NCBI RefSeq assembly: GCF_003353015.1
Contig: NZ_QREM01000007.1
Coordinates: forward strand, 91,013 to 155,012
Length of the DNA: 64,000 nt
Direction: 5' to 3'
Source: Xanthomonas arboricola
Lineage (GTDB): Bacteria > Pseudomonadota > Gammaproteobacteria > Xanthomonadales > Xanthomonadaceae
Shown here: positions 9,064 through 20,405 of the stretch, one piece after another
Position numbering within the stretch: the stretch's first letter is position 1
Layout: every line of letters starts with the position of its first letter
Program-made: the position numbers and the translations under genes
The notes under the pieces: model-generated
The model's input: the letters and a program-made list of their open reading frames with translations, nothing else
What the model was told of the DNA's origin: nothing
Databases searched by the model: none

Positions 9064-9367
9064 AGGCAGATGGTAAGGCGTGTGGTCAACGACGTGGTTT
9101 GCAGGCGCACCTGTGCGGCGCGGCGCGCAGTGTGGCTGCAATTTCCCGCAGATGGGTTAAGCCCTGCGCGCGGTGGACCGGCCGTCGAGACATCGATCCG
9201 ATGTTGCCCGCAGGCTGCTTGCGATAGCCCACCCAGGCCAACACGCCGCCGCAACGAACCCACCGCAACAAGCGATGCAACGGCGATGACTTCCCGCAGG
9301 ACCCGGCGTAGCAGAACAGTGCAGCCAGACATGCAGAAAGCCCGCCTTGCGGCGGGCCTTCTGGAAC
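9064..9367. other. Gene-free spacer between yidC and mnmE
   Basis: 304 bp without a supported gene; a 64-residue minus-strand frame (9086-9280) has no recognisable features. It holds the yidC terminator at its right end and the mnmE promoter at its left end. Confidence 0.6.
9336..9361 (-). terminator. Intrinsic terminator downstream of yidC
   Basis: On the minus strand GCCCGCC-GCAA-GGCGGGC (9357-9340) is followed by TTTCTG. It lies 7 to 30 bases after the yidC stop codon. Confidence 0.75.
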
Positions 9368-11089
9368 TTACTTGGCGTTGGCCTGGATGATCTTGCTCGG
9401 CTTCTCGCCGTGCTGGCGGATCATCCACCACTGGATCAGCAGACCCAGGCCGCCGTTGACCACCCAGTACAGCACCAGGCCGGCCGGCATGAAGGCCATC
9501 ATGACGCCGAACACCAGCGGCATGAACTGCATCATCTTGGCCTGCATCGGGTCCATGCCCGGGGTCGGGGTCAGCTTCTGCGTGGCCCACATGATGGCGA
9601 TGTTGAGCAGCGGCAGGATGAAGTACGGATCGCGCGCGGTCAGGTCCTGGATCCAGCCCAGCCACGGTGCCTGACGCAGCTCCACCGATTCCACCAGCAC
9701 CCAGTACAGCGCGAAGAAGATCGGCATCTGGATCAACAACGGCAGGCAGCCGCCCATCGGGTTGATCTTCTCCTTCTTGTACAGCTCCATCATCGCCTGG
9801 TTGAACTTGGCACGATCGTCGCCGTAGCGTTCCTTGAGTTGCTGCAGGCGCGGTTGGAACTTGCGCATCTTGGCGCCGGACTTGTACTGCGCGGCCGACA
9901 GCGGGTACAGCGCCAGGCGCAGCAGCACCACCAGGCCGATGATCGCCCAGCCCCAGTTGTGCAGGAAGCTGTGCAGATGGCTCAGCACCCAGAACAGGCC
10001 CTGGCCGATGATGGCCATGATCGAGAAGCGGCTGTAGTCGACCACGCGATCCAGTCCCTTCACGTCTTCCTTGGCGATCAGGCTGACCAGCTTCGGGCCC
10101 ACCCACAGGCGTGCCTCGGTGCTGGCGGTCTGGCCCGGGGCCACGGTGAAGGCCGGGCCACGCAGCTCGGCCACGTCGCGCGGGCCGTCCTGGTTCAGCA
10201 CATACAGCGAGGCCTGGTCCTTCTGCGGGATCCACGCGGTGAAGAAGTGGTGCTGCAGCAGCGCCACCCAGCCGCCGGTGATCTGGCGATTGAGGCCGCC
10301 GTCGTCCATGTAGTCCTTGAACGCACGACGCTCGTAGCCTTCCTGCGGGCTGTACCAGGTCGCGCCGTTGAAGCTGAAGGAATCGGGGTTGGTCATGCCG
10401 CGGCTGAGGATGGTCGGCACCCGGCTCAGCTTGCGGAACACGTAGCCGTTCCACGGCGCTGCGCTCTTGTTGATCACCTCGTCCTTGATCGAGATCGCAT
10501 AGCGACCGCGTTCCAGGGTGAAGGTGCGGCGGATGGAGACACCGTTGGGGCCATTCCACACGAACGGCACCACCAGGGTGTTCTGACCCCTGGCCAGTTC
10601 GAACGCGGTGCCCGGCTGTTCGGCGCGGAAGCCGCCCACGCCCGGTACCGGCGAATGCTCGCTGGCCCAGCCGCTGGTGGCGTTGTAGGGGTGCGCGGCA
10701 TCTTCCGTCAGCAGGCTGACCGGCGCGGTGCCGTTCTTGGTCTGCGGAAACTGCAGCAGCTCGGCATCGAGCACGCTGCGGCCGTCCAGCTTCAGGCGCA
10801 GCACGTCCGAGGTCAGGGTGATCACCGGCGCAGCGCCGGCAGCGGCCGGCGTCGCGGCAGTGCTGCTGGTCGCCGGCACCGTGCCCGGCACGCCCGCCTG
10901 CGGAATCGGCTGGGCCGCCGGCACGTTGGCGGCCGGCGCTGCCGCGTCCAGGTCACGCGCAGCCGGTACTGACTGGGTCGCCGCAACCACCGGCGCATTG
11001 GCGGCCGCCTTGTCCTTGCCCCACTCCATCCACAGCAGCGCCGCGACCATCAGCCAGGCAAAAATCAGGAAAACACGGGTCTGGTTCAT
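9368..11089 (-). CDS. yidC: Membrane protein insertase YidC
   Basis: A 573-residue inner-membrane insertase, somewhat longer than E. coli YidC (548). It has an N-terminal transmembrane anchor (residues about 5-22, [15 protein letters not shown]), an Ala/Pro/Val-rich linker, the large periplasmic P1 domain typical of gram-negative YidC, and the C-terminal core with conserved helices ([54 protein letters not shown]). It inserts membrane proteins alone or with SecYEG. Its start is 15 bp after the rnpA stop, so it is probably cotranscribed with rpmH and rnpA. The yidD gene that usually lies between rnpA and yidC is missing here. Confidence 0.97.
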   Translation of the reverse strand: MNQTRVFLIFAWLMVAALLWMEWGKDKAAANAPVVAATQSVPAARDLDAAAPAANVPAAQPIPQAGVPGTVPATSSTAATPAAAGAAPVITLTSDVLRLKLDGRSVLDAELLQFPQTKNGTAPVSLLTEDAAHPYNATSGWASEHSPVPGVGGFRAEQPGTAFELARGQNTLVVPFVWNGPNGVSIRRTFTLERGRYAISIKDEVINKSAAPWNGYVFRKLSRVPTILSRGMTNPDSFSFNGATWYSPQEGYERRAFKDYMDDGGLNRQITGGWVALLQHHFFTAWIPQKDQASLYVLNQDGPRDVAELRGPAFTVAPGQTASTEARLWVGPKLVSLIAKEDVKGLDRVVDYSRFSIMAIIGQGLFWVLSHLHSFLHNWGWAIIGLVVLLRLALYPLSAAQYKSGAKMRKFQPRLQQLKERYGDDRAKFNQAMMELYKKEKINPMGGCLPLLIQMPIFFALYWVLVESVELRQAPWLGWIQDLTARDPYFILPLLNIAIMWATQKLTPTPGMDPMQAKMMQFMPLVFGVMMAFMPAGLVLYWVVNGGLGLLIQWWMIRQHGEKPSKIIQANAK

Positions 11090-11104
11090 CGGGCAGCAAC
11101 TCGC

Positions 11105-11551
11105 TCAGTCGGAACTGGGTTCCGGCTCTGTCGGGGGAAGGGAGGATGGGTGCATCGTCCTGGCGGGCGGCATTGTGCCGGGCGCGGCAGGCAGGGGCAA
11201 TGCGCCGGCACGGCGCAGCAGACGGACGAACGCGTCGCGAATCTGTGGATTGGTCGCCTTCGCGGCTGCCGAGCGCGCCACAATCACGTAATCGCCGCCG
11301 GCAAGCTCGGGCAGCAGATGGCGCATGGCATCGCGCAGGACGCGTTTGATCCGGTTACGGCCCACCGCACGCGTATCGACCTTGCGCGACACCGCCATGC
11401 CCAGGCGCGGCGGCGTATCGCCGGTGCGCCAATGCAGGCTGAGCAAGGGGTCCGAGGTACGACGTGCAGTATCGAAAACGACCGTGTATTGCGCACGCGT
11501 GCGAACCCGCGCAGAGCGAGGAAATCGCCTGCACGGGTTCGATGCGTTCAC
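11105..11551 (-). CDS. rnpA: Ribonuclease P protein component
   Basis: The protein subunit of RNase P, which matures tRNA 5' ends. The RNP signature is clear ([20 protein letters not shown], then [27 protein letters not shown], and DYVIVAR). The C-terminal tail is long and Pro-rich. The start is uncertain. GTG at 11551 gives 148 residues and a normal N-terminus. The frame stays open to a TTG at 11593 that overlaps the rpmH stop codon by two bases and would add 14 residues. Neither has a strong Shine-Dalgarno. The gene lies between rpmH and yidC in the conserved origin operon. Confidence 0.93.
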   Translation of the reverse strand: MNASNPCRRFPRSARVRTRAQYTVVFDTARRTSDPLLSLHWRTGDTPPRLGMAVSRKVDTRAVGRNRIKRVLRDAMRHLLPELAGGDYVIVARSAAAKATNPQIRDAFVRLLRRAGALPLPAAPGTMPPARTMHPSSLPPTEPEPSSD

Positions 11552-11589
11552 GTTAGGGACTGCCTCGGCCGCAGGGAGCGGCGCGGCAA

Positions 11590-11730
11590 TCAAGCGCTCA
11601 GGCGCTTGCGGCCCTTGGCGCGGCGGCGAGCCAGGATCTTGCGGCCGTCGGCGGTTGCCATACGTGCGCGGAAACCATGGTCGCGTGCTCGCTTGAGGTT
11701 GCTGGGTTGGAAAGTACGCTTGGTGGCCAT
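11590..11730 (-). CDS. rpmH: 50S ribosomal protein L34
   Basis: A 46-residue protein, [20 protein letters not shown] followed by [17 protein letters not shown] and KGRKRLSA, matching L34 over its whole length. AGAGGG sits 5 bases before the ATG. It is the first gene of the leftward rpmH-rnpA-yidC unit and is divergent from dnaA. Its TGA overlaps the possible TTG start of rnpA. Confidence 0.98.
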
Positions 11731-11838
11731 GGGGCCCTCTGCATGAATGGAGACGAATAGAACCGGCAATTCTATAGGGCCTCCAGCGTCCGGGTCAACT
11801 CCCTGGACGCTTTACCCGAGGTGACGGCGGTCAAGCCC

Positions 11839-11859
11839 TGTGGATGGAGCTGTGAATAA
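11839..11859 (-). promoter_or_regulatory. DnaA boxes upstream of dnaA
   Basis: TGTGAATAA at 11851-11859 is TTATTCACA on the other strand and fits TTATNCACA. A weaker TGTGGATGG lies at 11839-11847. They are in the 242-bp divergent rpmH/dnaA promoter region, about 115 bp before dnaA, and could mediate dnaA autoregulation. Confidence 0.6.
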
Positions 11860-11972
11860 GTCTGGGAAAACCCTGCCCTGGGTGCTAGTCTGGCGCATCC
11901 TCTTTTCACGACCGGGCTGCGCGCACGGCGCCTTGCTGCGCGCCGCAGCCAGCAACAGATGATCATACTTTG

Positions 11973-13301
11973 ATGGATGCTTGGCCCCGCTGTCTGGAAC
12001 GTCTCGAAGCCGAATTCCCGCCCGAAGACGTCCACACCTGGTTGAAACCCCTGCAAGCCGAAGACCGCGGCGACAGCATCGTGCTGTATGCGCCCAACGC
12101 GTTCATCGTCGACCAGGTCCGCGAACGGTACCTGCCGCGCATCCGCGAGCTGGTGGCGTACTTCGTCGGCAACGGCGAAGTGGCGCTGGCGGTCGGCTCG
12201 CGCCCGCGCGCGCCAGAGCCACTGCCGGCACCGATGGCTGCGCCCAGCGCCCCGGTTGCCGCGCCGATCGTGCCGTTTGCCGGCAACCTGGATTCGCACT
12301 ACACCTTCGCCAACTTCGTCGAAGGCCGCAGCAACCAGCTCGGTCTGGCCGCTGCGATCCAGGCCGCGCAGAAGCCCGGCGACCGCGCGCACAACCCGCT
12401 GCTGCTGTACGGCAGCACCGGCCTGGGCAAGACCCACCTGATGTTTGCCGCCGGCAATGCGCTGCGCCAGGCCAACCCGGCCGCCAAGGTGATGTATCTG
12501 CGCTCGGAACAGTTCTTCAGCGCGATGATCCGGGCACTGCAGGACAAGGCGATGGACCAGTTCAAGCGCCAGTTCCAGCAGATCGATGCGCTGCTGATCG
12601 ACGACATCCAGTTCTTTGCCGGCAAGGACCGCACGCAGGAAGAGTTCTTCCACACCTTCAACGCGCTGTTCGATGGCCGCCAGCAGATCATCCTGACCTG
12701 CGACCGCTACCCACGCGAGGTCGAAGGCCTGGAGCCGCGGCTGAAGTCGCGCCTGGCCTGGGGCCTGTCGGTGGCGATCGACCCGCCGGATTTCGAGACC
12801 CGTGCGGCGATCGTGCTGGCCAAGGCGCGCGAGCGCGGCGCCGAGATTCCGGACGACGTGGCGTTCCTGATCGCCAAGAAGATGCGCTCCAACGTGCGCG
12901 ACCTGGAAGGCGCGCTCAACACCCTGGTGGCGCGCGCCAACTTCACCGGCCGCTCGATCACCGTGGAATTCGCCCAGGAGACGCTGCGCGACCTGTTGCG
13001 CGCCCAGCAGCAGGCGATCGGCATCCCCAACATCCAGAAGACCGTGGCGGACTACTACGGCCTGCAGATGAAGGATCTGCTCTCCAAGCGACGCACCCGC
13101 TCGCTGGCGCGTCCGCGCCAGGTGGCGATGGCGCTGGCCAAGGAGCTGACCGAACACAGCCTGCCGGAGATCGGCGACGCCTTCGCCGGCCGCGACCACA
13201 CCACCGTGCTGCATGCCTGCCGGCAGATCCGCACGCTGATGGAGGCTGACGGCAAGCTGCGCGAGGACTGGGAAAAGCTGATTCGCAAGCTCAGCGAGTA
13301 G
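11973..13301 (+). CDS. dnaA: Chromosomal replication initiator DnaA
   Basis: A 442-residue initiator that binds DnaA boxes and melts oriC. Domain I ([21 protein letters not shown]) is followed by a Pro/Ala-rich linker (about residues 80-105), then the AAA+ domain with Walker [11 protein letters not shown] and Walker [10 protein letters not shown], and domain IV with the DNA-binding signature [14 protein letters not shown] near the C-terminus. A TTG lies directly before the ATG at 11973; the ATG is preferred. No Shine-Dalgarno is visible. Boxes upstream suggest autoregulation, and oriC lies immediately downstream. Confidence 0.98.
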   Translation: MDAWPRCLERLEAEFPPEDVHTWLKPLQAEDRGDSIVLYAPNAFIVDQVRERYLPRIRELVAYFVGNGEVALAVGSRPRAPEPLPAPMAAPSAPVAAPIVPFAGNLDSHYTFANFVEGRSNQLGLAAAIQAAQKPGDRAHNPLLLYGSTGLGKTHLMFAAGNALRQANPAAKVMYLRSEQFFSAMIRALQDKAMDQFKRQFQQIDALLIDDIQFFAGKDRTQEEFFHTFNALFDGRQQIILTCDRYPREVEGLEPRLKSRLAWGLSVAIDPPDFETRAAIVLAKARERGAEIPDDVAFLIAKKMRSNVRDLEGALNTLVARANFTGRSITVEFAQETLRDLLRAQQQAIGIPNIQKTVADYYGLQMKDLLSKRRTRSLARPRQVAMALAKELTEHSLPEIGDAFAGRDHTTVLHACRQIRTLMEADGKLREDWEKLIRKLSE

Positions 13302-13578
13302 GCCGGGGACGGCGCTGACGGCCCGCGTGGAGAAAAGCGTGGAAACGTTGGGGTCAAATGCGGGAGAATCTGTGGATAACGTTGCCTGGCAGGTCGGGCG
13401 GAAAACTATCCACAGGTTTTACCGCCAGACCAGGGGCACTAGTCCAATGACTTTCAGGCGCTAATTTGTCTTTGGAAACAAACAGTTATGGTGGTTATCC
13501 GCTGAAAACGGCCCTACCATCACCACCAAGCTTTTGATTTATTCCATTATCTTTTAAAGCATAGGGGCACGGAACCAC
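13302..13578. other. oriC, replication origin (dnaA-dnaN intergenic region)
   Basis: This 277-bp gap has one perfect DnaA box, TGTGGATAA (13371-13379), one near-perfect box, CTATCCACA (13406-13414), and a weaker one, TTATCCGCT (13495-13503). An AT-rich stretch follows at about 13531-13562, suited to be the unwinding element. From memory, published work on X. campestris pv. campestris placed the minimal origin in the dnaA-dnaN gap of similar size with only about three boxes, which agrees. Coding strands also diverge around here. Confidence 0.88.
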
Positions 13579-14679
13579 ATGCGTTTTACACTGCAGCGCG
13601 AAGCCTTCCTCAAACCATTGGCCCAGGTGGTCAATGTGGTTGAACGCCGTCAAACCCTGCCGGTTCTGGCCAATCTGCTGGTGCAGGTCAAGGACGGACA
13701 GGTCTCCTTGACCGGTACCGACCTGGAAGTGGAAATGATCTCGCGCACGATGGTGGAAGACGCGCAGGACGGCGAAACCACGATTCCGGCCCGCAAGTTG
13801 TTCGACATCCTGCGCGCCCTGCCCGACGGCAGCCGCGTCACCATTTCGCAGACCGGCGACAAGGTCACGGTGCAGGCGGGGCGTAGCCGCTTCACCCTGG
13901 CCACGCTGCCTGCCAACGATTTCCCGTCAGTGGATGAAGTCGAGGCCACCGAGCGCGTTGCGGTGCCGGAAGCGGCGTTGAAGGAGCTGATCGAGCGCAC
14001 CGCGTTCGCCATGGCCCAGCAGGACGTGCGCTACTACCTCAACGGCCTGCTGTTCGACCTGCGCGAGGGCCTGCTGCGTTGCGTGGCCACTGACGGACAC
14101 CGCCTTGCGCTATGCGAGACCGAACTGGAGAAATCCGGCGGCGCCAAGCGCCAGATCATCGTGCCGCGCAAGGGCGTGACGGAGCTGCTGCGCCTGCTGG
14201 AAGCCGCAGATCGCGACGTGGAGCTGGAAGTCGGCCGTAGCCATATCCGCGTCAAGCGGGGCGATGTGACCTTCACCTCCAAGCTGATCGACGGCCGCTT
14301 CCCGGACTACGAGGCAGTGATCCCGATCGGTGCCGATCGCGAGGTCAAGGTCGACCGCGAAGCGCTGCGTGCGTCGTTGCAGCGTGCTGCGATTCTGTCC
14401 AACGAGAAGTACCGCGGTGTGCGCGTGGAAGTCTCGCCGGGCCAGCTGAAGATCAGCGCGCACAACCCCGAGCAGGAAGAAGCGCAGGAAGAAATCGAGG
14501 CCGATACCAAGGTCGACGATCTGGCGATCGGCTTCAACGTGAACTACCTGTTGGACGCGCTGTCTGCATTGCGCGACGAGCATGTGGTCATCCAGCTGCG
14601 TGATGCGAATTCGTCGGCACTGGTGCGTGAAGCCAGTAGCGAGAAGTCACGCCACGTGGTGATGCCGCTGCGTCTCTGA
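13579..14679 (+). CDS. dnaN: DNA polymerase III beta subunit (sliding clamp)
   Basis: A 366-residue clamp, the usual length, with three related domains starting MRFTLQREAFLKPL and ending in the family's VVMPLRL. It forms a dimeric ring that holds DNA polymerase III and other enzymes on DNA. The start is fixed by the conserved N-terminus; the AGGGGC at 13563-13568 is too far to be a good Shine-Dalgarno. It lies directly to the right of oriC. A parS-like site and an intrinsic terminator follow within 50 bp of the stop codon, so it is separated from recF. Confidence 0.98.
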   Translation: MRFTLQREAFLKPLAQVVNVVERRQTLPVLANLLVQVKDGQVSLTGTDLEVEMISRTMVEDAQDGETTIPARKLFDILRALPDGSRVTISQTGDKVTVQAGRSRFTLATLPANDFPSVDEVEATERVAVPEAALKELIERTAFAMAQQDVRYYLNGLLFDLREGLLRCVATDGHRLALCETELEKSGGAKRQIIVPRKGVTELLRLLEAADRDVELEVGRSHIRVKRGDVTFTSKLIDGRFPDYEAVIPIGADREVKVDREALRASLQRAAILSNEKYRGVRVEVSPGQLKISAHNPEQEEAQEEIEADTKVDDLAIGFNVNYLLDALSALRDEHVVIQLRDANSSALVREASSEKSRHVVMPLRL

Positions 14680-14684
14680 CGTTG

Positions 14685-14700
14685 CGTTCCACGTGGAACA
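14685..14700. promoter_or_regulatory. parS site 1 (ParB binding)
   Basis: CGTTCCACGTGGAACA matches the palindromic parS sequence TGTTCCACGTGGAACA at 15 of 16 positions. It lies 6 bp after the dnaN stop codon, just before its terminator, about 1.1 kb from oriC. Confidence 0.85.
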
Positions 14701-14705
14701 CGAAG

Positions 14706-14729
14706 AGCCCGGCAACTGCCGGGCTTTTT
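14706..14729 (+). terminator. Intrinsic terminator of dnaN
   Basis: AGCCCGGC (14706-14713) pairs with GCCGGGCT (14718-14725) around a 4-base loop and is followed by TTTT. Confidence 0.88.
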
Positions 14730-15773
14730 GTTTGTGCAGTGAAAGCGCGAAATCCCTGCTGGGTGCCGTTTTTCGGAGCCTGGGCAGTCACCGCCCGCAT
14801 GGGAGCGGCGGTGACTACCTCGCTGCCGTAGCGCTTTGGCCCGCAGCTCCCGCTGGGGCGTCCTGCGTGGTCGCAGAAGTCGCCGAGGTCAATGCCCAGG
14901 CAGTGGCCCAGGCAAGGCCGGTGGACGCGCCGCTTGCCGGCAGTCAGAGATCGAGGGCGGGACACGTGTCAGCTCGTCCGCAGGGAGTCAGGAGAGTGGA
15001 AGGACTGCAGGCATTGGCAGGCGACGATCATGCAGCTGCTCTGCCGCTGTCATCGGCGTGGATGTCGGAACGATCCGGCTGTAGTACGGCGCCCGGTCCT
15101 TGCGACAGGCAGCGAGCTATCCCGTCTTACCGCAGTGCTGTGAGCGCCTGGATCCTGGATTGGACCACCGCCGGCTCCAGAGACGGCCAATTACCGGCAG
15201 GCTGTCGGTAGGGAAACTGACCGTCGCCCTGAGCCTGATACTGGTCCTCGTCATGCGAGAGCTGGTGCCGCGCAAGTCGCATCCTTTGGTGAGGTTGGCT
15301 CTGTGAGCCGTGATGCTCTGTGCCGAGCCAGGTCGACGTCGGACAAAGCACATCTAACCTGAATGGATTCAGCTGGGTGCGCGTTTTTCCTCCTTCCGTC
15401 CCAACTGCTTGGCAGCGTCCGGTTGGCTCGTTCCCTGGCCCCGTTTTTGAGTTATGCACATCGCGCTTTGCTTTTAAATCTATAAATAATTTAAGAGCTT
15501 GGTGGTGATGGTAGGGGCAGAATTCACCGAAAACTACCTTATCTCTCTGTTTTTAAAGGACTTTAGTGCCTCGAAAGCCTGTGTCTAGACCCCTGTGGAA
15601 GAGTCAGCAAGCTGTGGATAAGCCCATGGCGCTCCACAGTCCGTGTTTTTATCCACAGGTTGTCCCCTGTTTGCTCGTGGGTTGCTCCACGTCGCCACGC
15701 GCAGGATCCGTATCGATCACGTATGCTCCGCTCCGACCGGGATGCCGGATCACAGCGCAGAGCAGACCGATCG
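14730..15773. other. 1-kb gene-free region before recF with a second DnaA-box cluster
   Basis: No open frame here has a ribosome-binding site or protein-like content. Three DnaA boxes fit the consensus: TTATGCACA (15452-15460), TGTGGATAA (15613-15621) and TTATCCACA (15649-15657). An AT-rich patch, TTTTAAATC plus TATAAATAATTTAAG, covers about 15472-15497, and a second T-rich patch lies at 15550-15557. The cluster could be an auxiliary part of the origin, a DnaA reservoir, or control of recF. Confidence 0.65.
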
Positions 15774-16880
15774 ATGCACGTAGTGCGGTTGTCCATCCAT
15801 CGACTTCGTCGTTTCGAGACCGTCGACCTCCATCCCGCCAGTTCCTTGAACCTGCTGACCGGCGACAACGGCGCGGGCAAGACCAGCGTGCTGGAGGCGC
15901 TGCATTTGATGGCTTATGGCCGCAGCTTTCGTGGGCGCGTGCGCGATGGGCTGATCCGACAAGGGGCCAGTGATCTGGAAGTGTTCGTGGAGTGGCGCGA
16001 AGGAACCGCCGACACCGGTGAACGCACGCGTCGGGCAGGTCTGCGGCACAGTGGCCAGGAATGGACCGGGCGGCTGGATGGCGAGGATGTGGCACAGCTT
16101 GGTGCATTATGTGCCGCGCTGGCGGTGGTGACCTTCGAGCCCGGGAGCCATGTACTGATCAGTGGAGGTGGTGAACCGCGGCGGCGCTTCCTCGATTGGG
16201 GCTTGTTCCACGTGGAACCTGACTTCCTGGCGCTGTGGCGGCGCTACGCGCGCGCGCTCAAACAGCGCAATGCCCTACTCAAGCAAGGGGCGCAGCCGCG
16301 GATGCTCGATGCCTGGGATCACGAACTCGCCGAGTCCGGCGAAACGCTGACATCGCGTCGCCTCCGTTATCTGGAGCGGCTGCAGGACCGCCTGATTCCG
16401 GTCGCCACCGCAATCGCCCCGTCGCTCGGCCTGTCTGCGCTAACCTTCGCACCGGGCTGGAAGCGCCACGAGGTATCGCTTGCCGATGCACTGTTGTTGG
16501 CGCGCGAGCGTGACCGCCAGAATGGCTACACCTCGCAAGGGCCGCACCGGGCCGACTGGGCGCCCTCCTTCGATGCATTGCCGGGCAAGGATGCGCTCTC
16601 CCGCGGGCAGGCAAAGCTCACCGCCCTCGCCTGCCTGCTGGCGCAGGCCGAGGACTTCGCCCACGAGCGCGGTGAGTGGCCGGTGATTGCGTTGGACGAC
16701 CTGGGTTCGGAGCTGGATCGCCACCACCAGGCCGGCGTGCTGCAGCGGCTGGCGTCGGCACCCGCCCAGGTGCTGATGACCGCAACCGAACTGCCGCCCG
16801 GCCTGACCAACTCGGAAAGCGTCCTGCATCGGTTCCACGTGGAACACGGCACCGTCGCCGTAATGGCGCCCTCTGCGTAG
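15774..16880 (+). CDS. recF: DNA replication and repair protein RecF
   Basis: A 368-residue SMC-like ATPase that helps load RecA at gaps. Walker A is GDNGAGKTS (residues about 30-38). The signature motif region and Walker B ([12 protein letters not shown]) are present near the C-terminus. The frame is open from 15660, but the ATG at 15774 begins the conserved N-terminus [20 protein letters not shown]. The coding sequence itself contains two parS-like palindromes (16204-16219 and 16831-16846). Confidence 0.97.
   Translation: MHVVRLSIHRLRRFETVDLHPASSLNLLTGDNGAGKTSVLEALHLMAYGRSFRGRVRDGLIRQGASDLEVFVEWREGTADTGERTRRAGLRHSGQEWTGRLDGEDVAQLGALCAALAVVTFEPGSHVLISGGGEPRRRFLDWGLFHVEPDFLALWRRYARALKQRNALLKQGAQPRMLDAWDHELAESGETLTSRRLRYLERLQDRLIPVATAIAPSLGLSALTFAPGWKRHEVSLADALLLARERDRQNGYTSQGPHRADWAPSFDALPGKDALSRGQAKLTALACLLAQAEDFAHERGEWPVIALDDLGSELDRHHQAGVLQRLASAPAQVLMTATELPPGLTNSESVLHRFHVEHGTVAVMAPSA
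16204..16219. promoter_or_regulatory. parS site 2, inside recF
   Basis: TGTTCCACGTGGAACC matches TGTTCCACGTGGAACA at 15 of 16 positions. The site is within recF, so its bases must also encode protein. Confidence 0.82.
16831..16846. promoter_or_regulatory. parS site 3, near the recF 3' end
   Basis: GGTTCCACGTGGAACA matches TGTTCCACGTGGAACA at 15 of 16 positions, 34 bp before the end of recF. Confidence 0.82.
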
Positions 16881-16905
16881 CCAGCCGCGGCGCGGCTGGG
16901 CCGAC

Positions 16906-19439
<2,534 letters not shown>

Positions 19440-19450
19440 GCCACCGTCGC

Positions 19451-19496
19451 CCGCCGGCACATCGCACAGGCGATGCGCCGGCGTTTGCGGTTTTTT
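19451..19496 (+). terminator. Intrinsic terminator of gyrB
   Basis: GCCGGC...ATCGC pairs with GCGAT...GCCGGC in an interrupted stem (about 19453-19481), followed by TTTGCGG and six T residues. Confidence 0.7.
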
Positions 19497-19506
19497 CAGG
19501 ACGACG

Positions 19507-20343
19507 ATGCGCACAGATCCTCCACAGAGGCCGGCAGCGACGCCGGTTGCCGGCACCGCCCCGCTGTTGCCGCCCTTGCTGGGCTTCGGCATCGATGTGC
19601 TGATCGCCACCGGCCTGCTGCTGTCGCTGAGCGTGGCCGGGTTCGCGCTCTGGGGCGTGTTCCGCGGCATCAGCGCCGCGCAGGCCGCCAAGGCGCAGGG
19701 CCTGACGCTCTCCTCGGCCCAGATCATGGCGGTGATCGGCCAACCCGGCGTGCTGGTGCAACTGCTTACCGCGCTGGTCAGCACGGCCTCGCCGGCGCTG
19801 CTGCTGTACTACTGGCGCCGCCGCGCGAGCGCAGGCGAACTCAGGGCCTCGCGGGCTGCCGCGCGGCGTGCTTCCACCTGGGGCTGGACCGCACTGATCG
19901 CGGTCGGGGTGTTCCTGCTCAGCAATCTGGTCAGCGTCGCGGCCTCTGCGCTGGGCATCAAACCGGTGCCGACCAACCTGCCGCTGATGGAAGAAGCCAT
20001 CAAGCAATGGCCGTTGGCGCTGGTGGTGTTTGCCGTGGCCATCGCCCCGGCATATGAAGAACTGCTGTTCCGTCGCGTGCTGTTCGGCCGCCTGCTCGCC
20101 GCCGGCCGGCCCTGGCTGGGCATCGTGCTGAGCAGCGCGATTTTTGCGCTGGTGCATGAAGTGCCCGGCGTCAGCGGCAACGGCCCGGCTGCCATCGCGC
20201 AACTGTGGCTGGTCTACGGCAGCATGGGCGCGGCGTTCGCATGGCTGTACTGGCGCACCGGCACGCTGTGGGCACCGGTCGTGGCGCACGGCGTCAACAA
20301 CGCCACCGCCCTGGCGGCACTGTACTTTTTTGGCGTCGGCTGA
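19507..20343 (+). CDS. CPBP family intramembrane metalloprotease
   Basis: A 278-residue multi-spanning membrane protein. Hydrophobic segments lie at about residues 22-52, 75-105, 124-150, 175-190, 206-222 and 230-278. The CPBP (Abi) motifs are present in order: EELLFRR (EExxxR), FALVHE (FxxxH) and HGVNN (HxxxN). These are the putative zinc-binding and catalytic residues of a family related to Rce1 CAAX proteases; bacterial members often have no known substrate. AGGA five bases before the ATG supports the start. It follows the gyrB terminator closely. Confidence 0.85.
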   Translation: MRTDPPQRPAATPVAGTAPLLPPLLGFGIDVLIATGLLLSLSVAGFALWGVFRGISAAQAAKAQGLTLSSAQIMAVIGQPGVLVQLLTALVSTASPALLLYYWRRRASAGELRASRAAARRASTWGWTALIAVGVFLLSNLVSVAASALGIKPVPTNLPLMEEAIKQWPLALVVFAVAIAPAYEELLFRRVLFGRLLAAGRPWLGIVLSSAIFALVHEVPGVSGNGPAAIAQLWLVYGSMGAAFAWLYWRTGTLWAPVVAHGVNNATALAALYFFGVG

Positions 20344-20405
20344 GCCGTTTGACGAAAAGTTAAGACGAGCCTGCCAAAATGCCCCCAGGGTTCAAGGGGG
20401 ATTGA

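Noticed and set aside
14693-15211. 172-codon frame after dnaN
   Set aside because: It starts inside the parS/terminator region and has no protein-like content.
15301-15320. Possible CRP/Clp half-site TGTGAGCCGTGATG
   Set aside because: The second half-site does not match TCACA.
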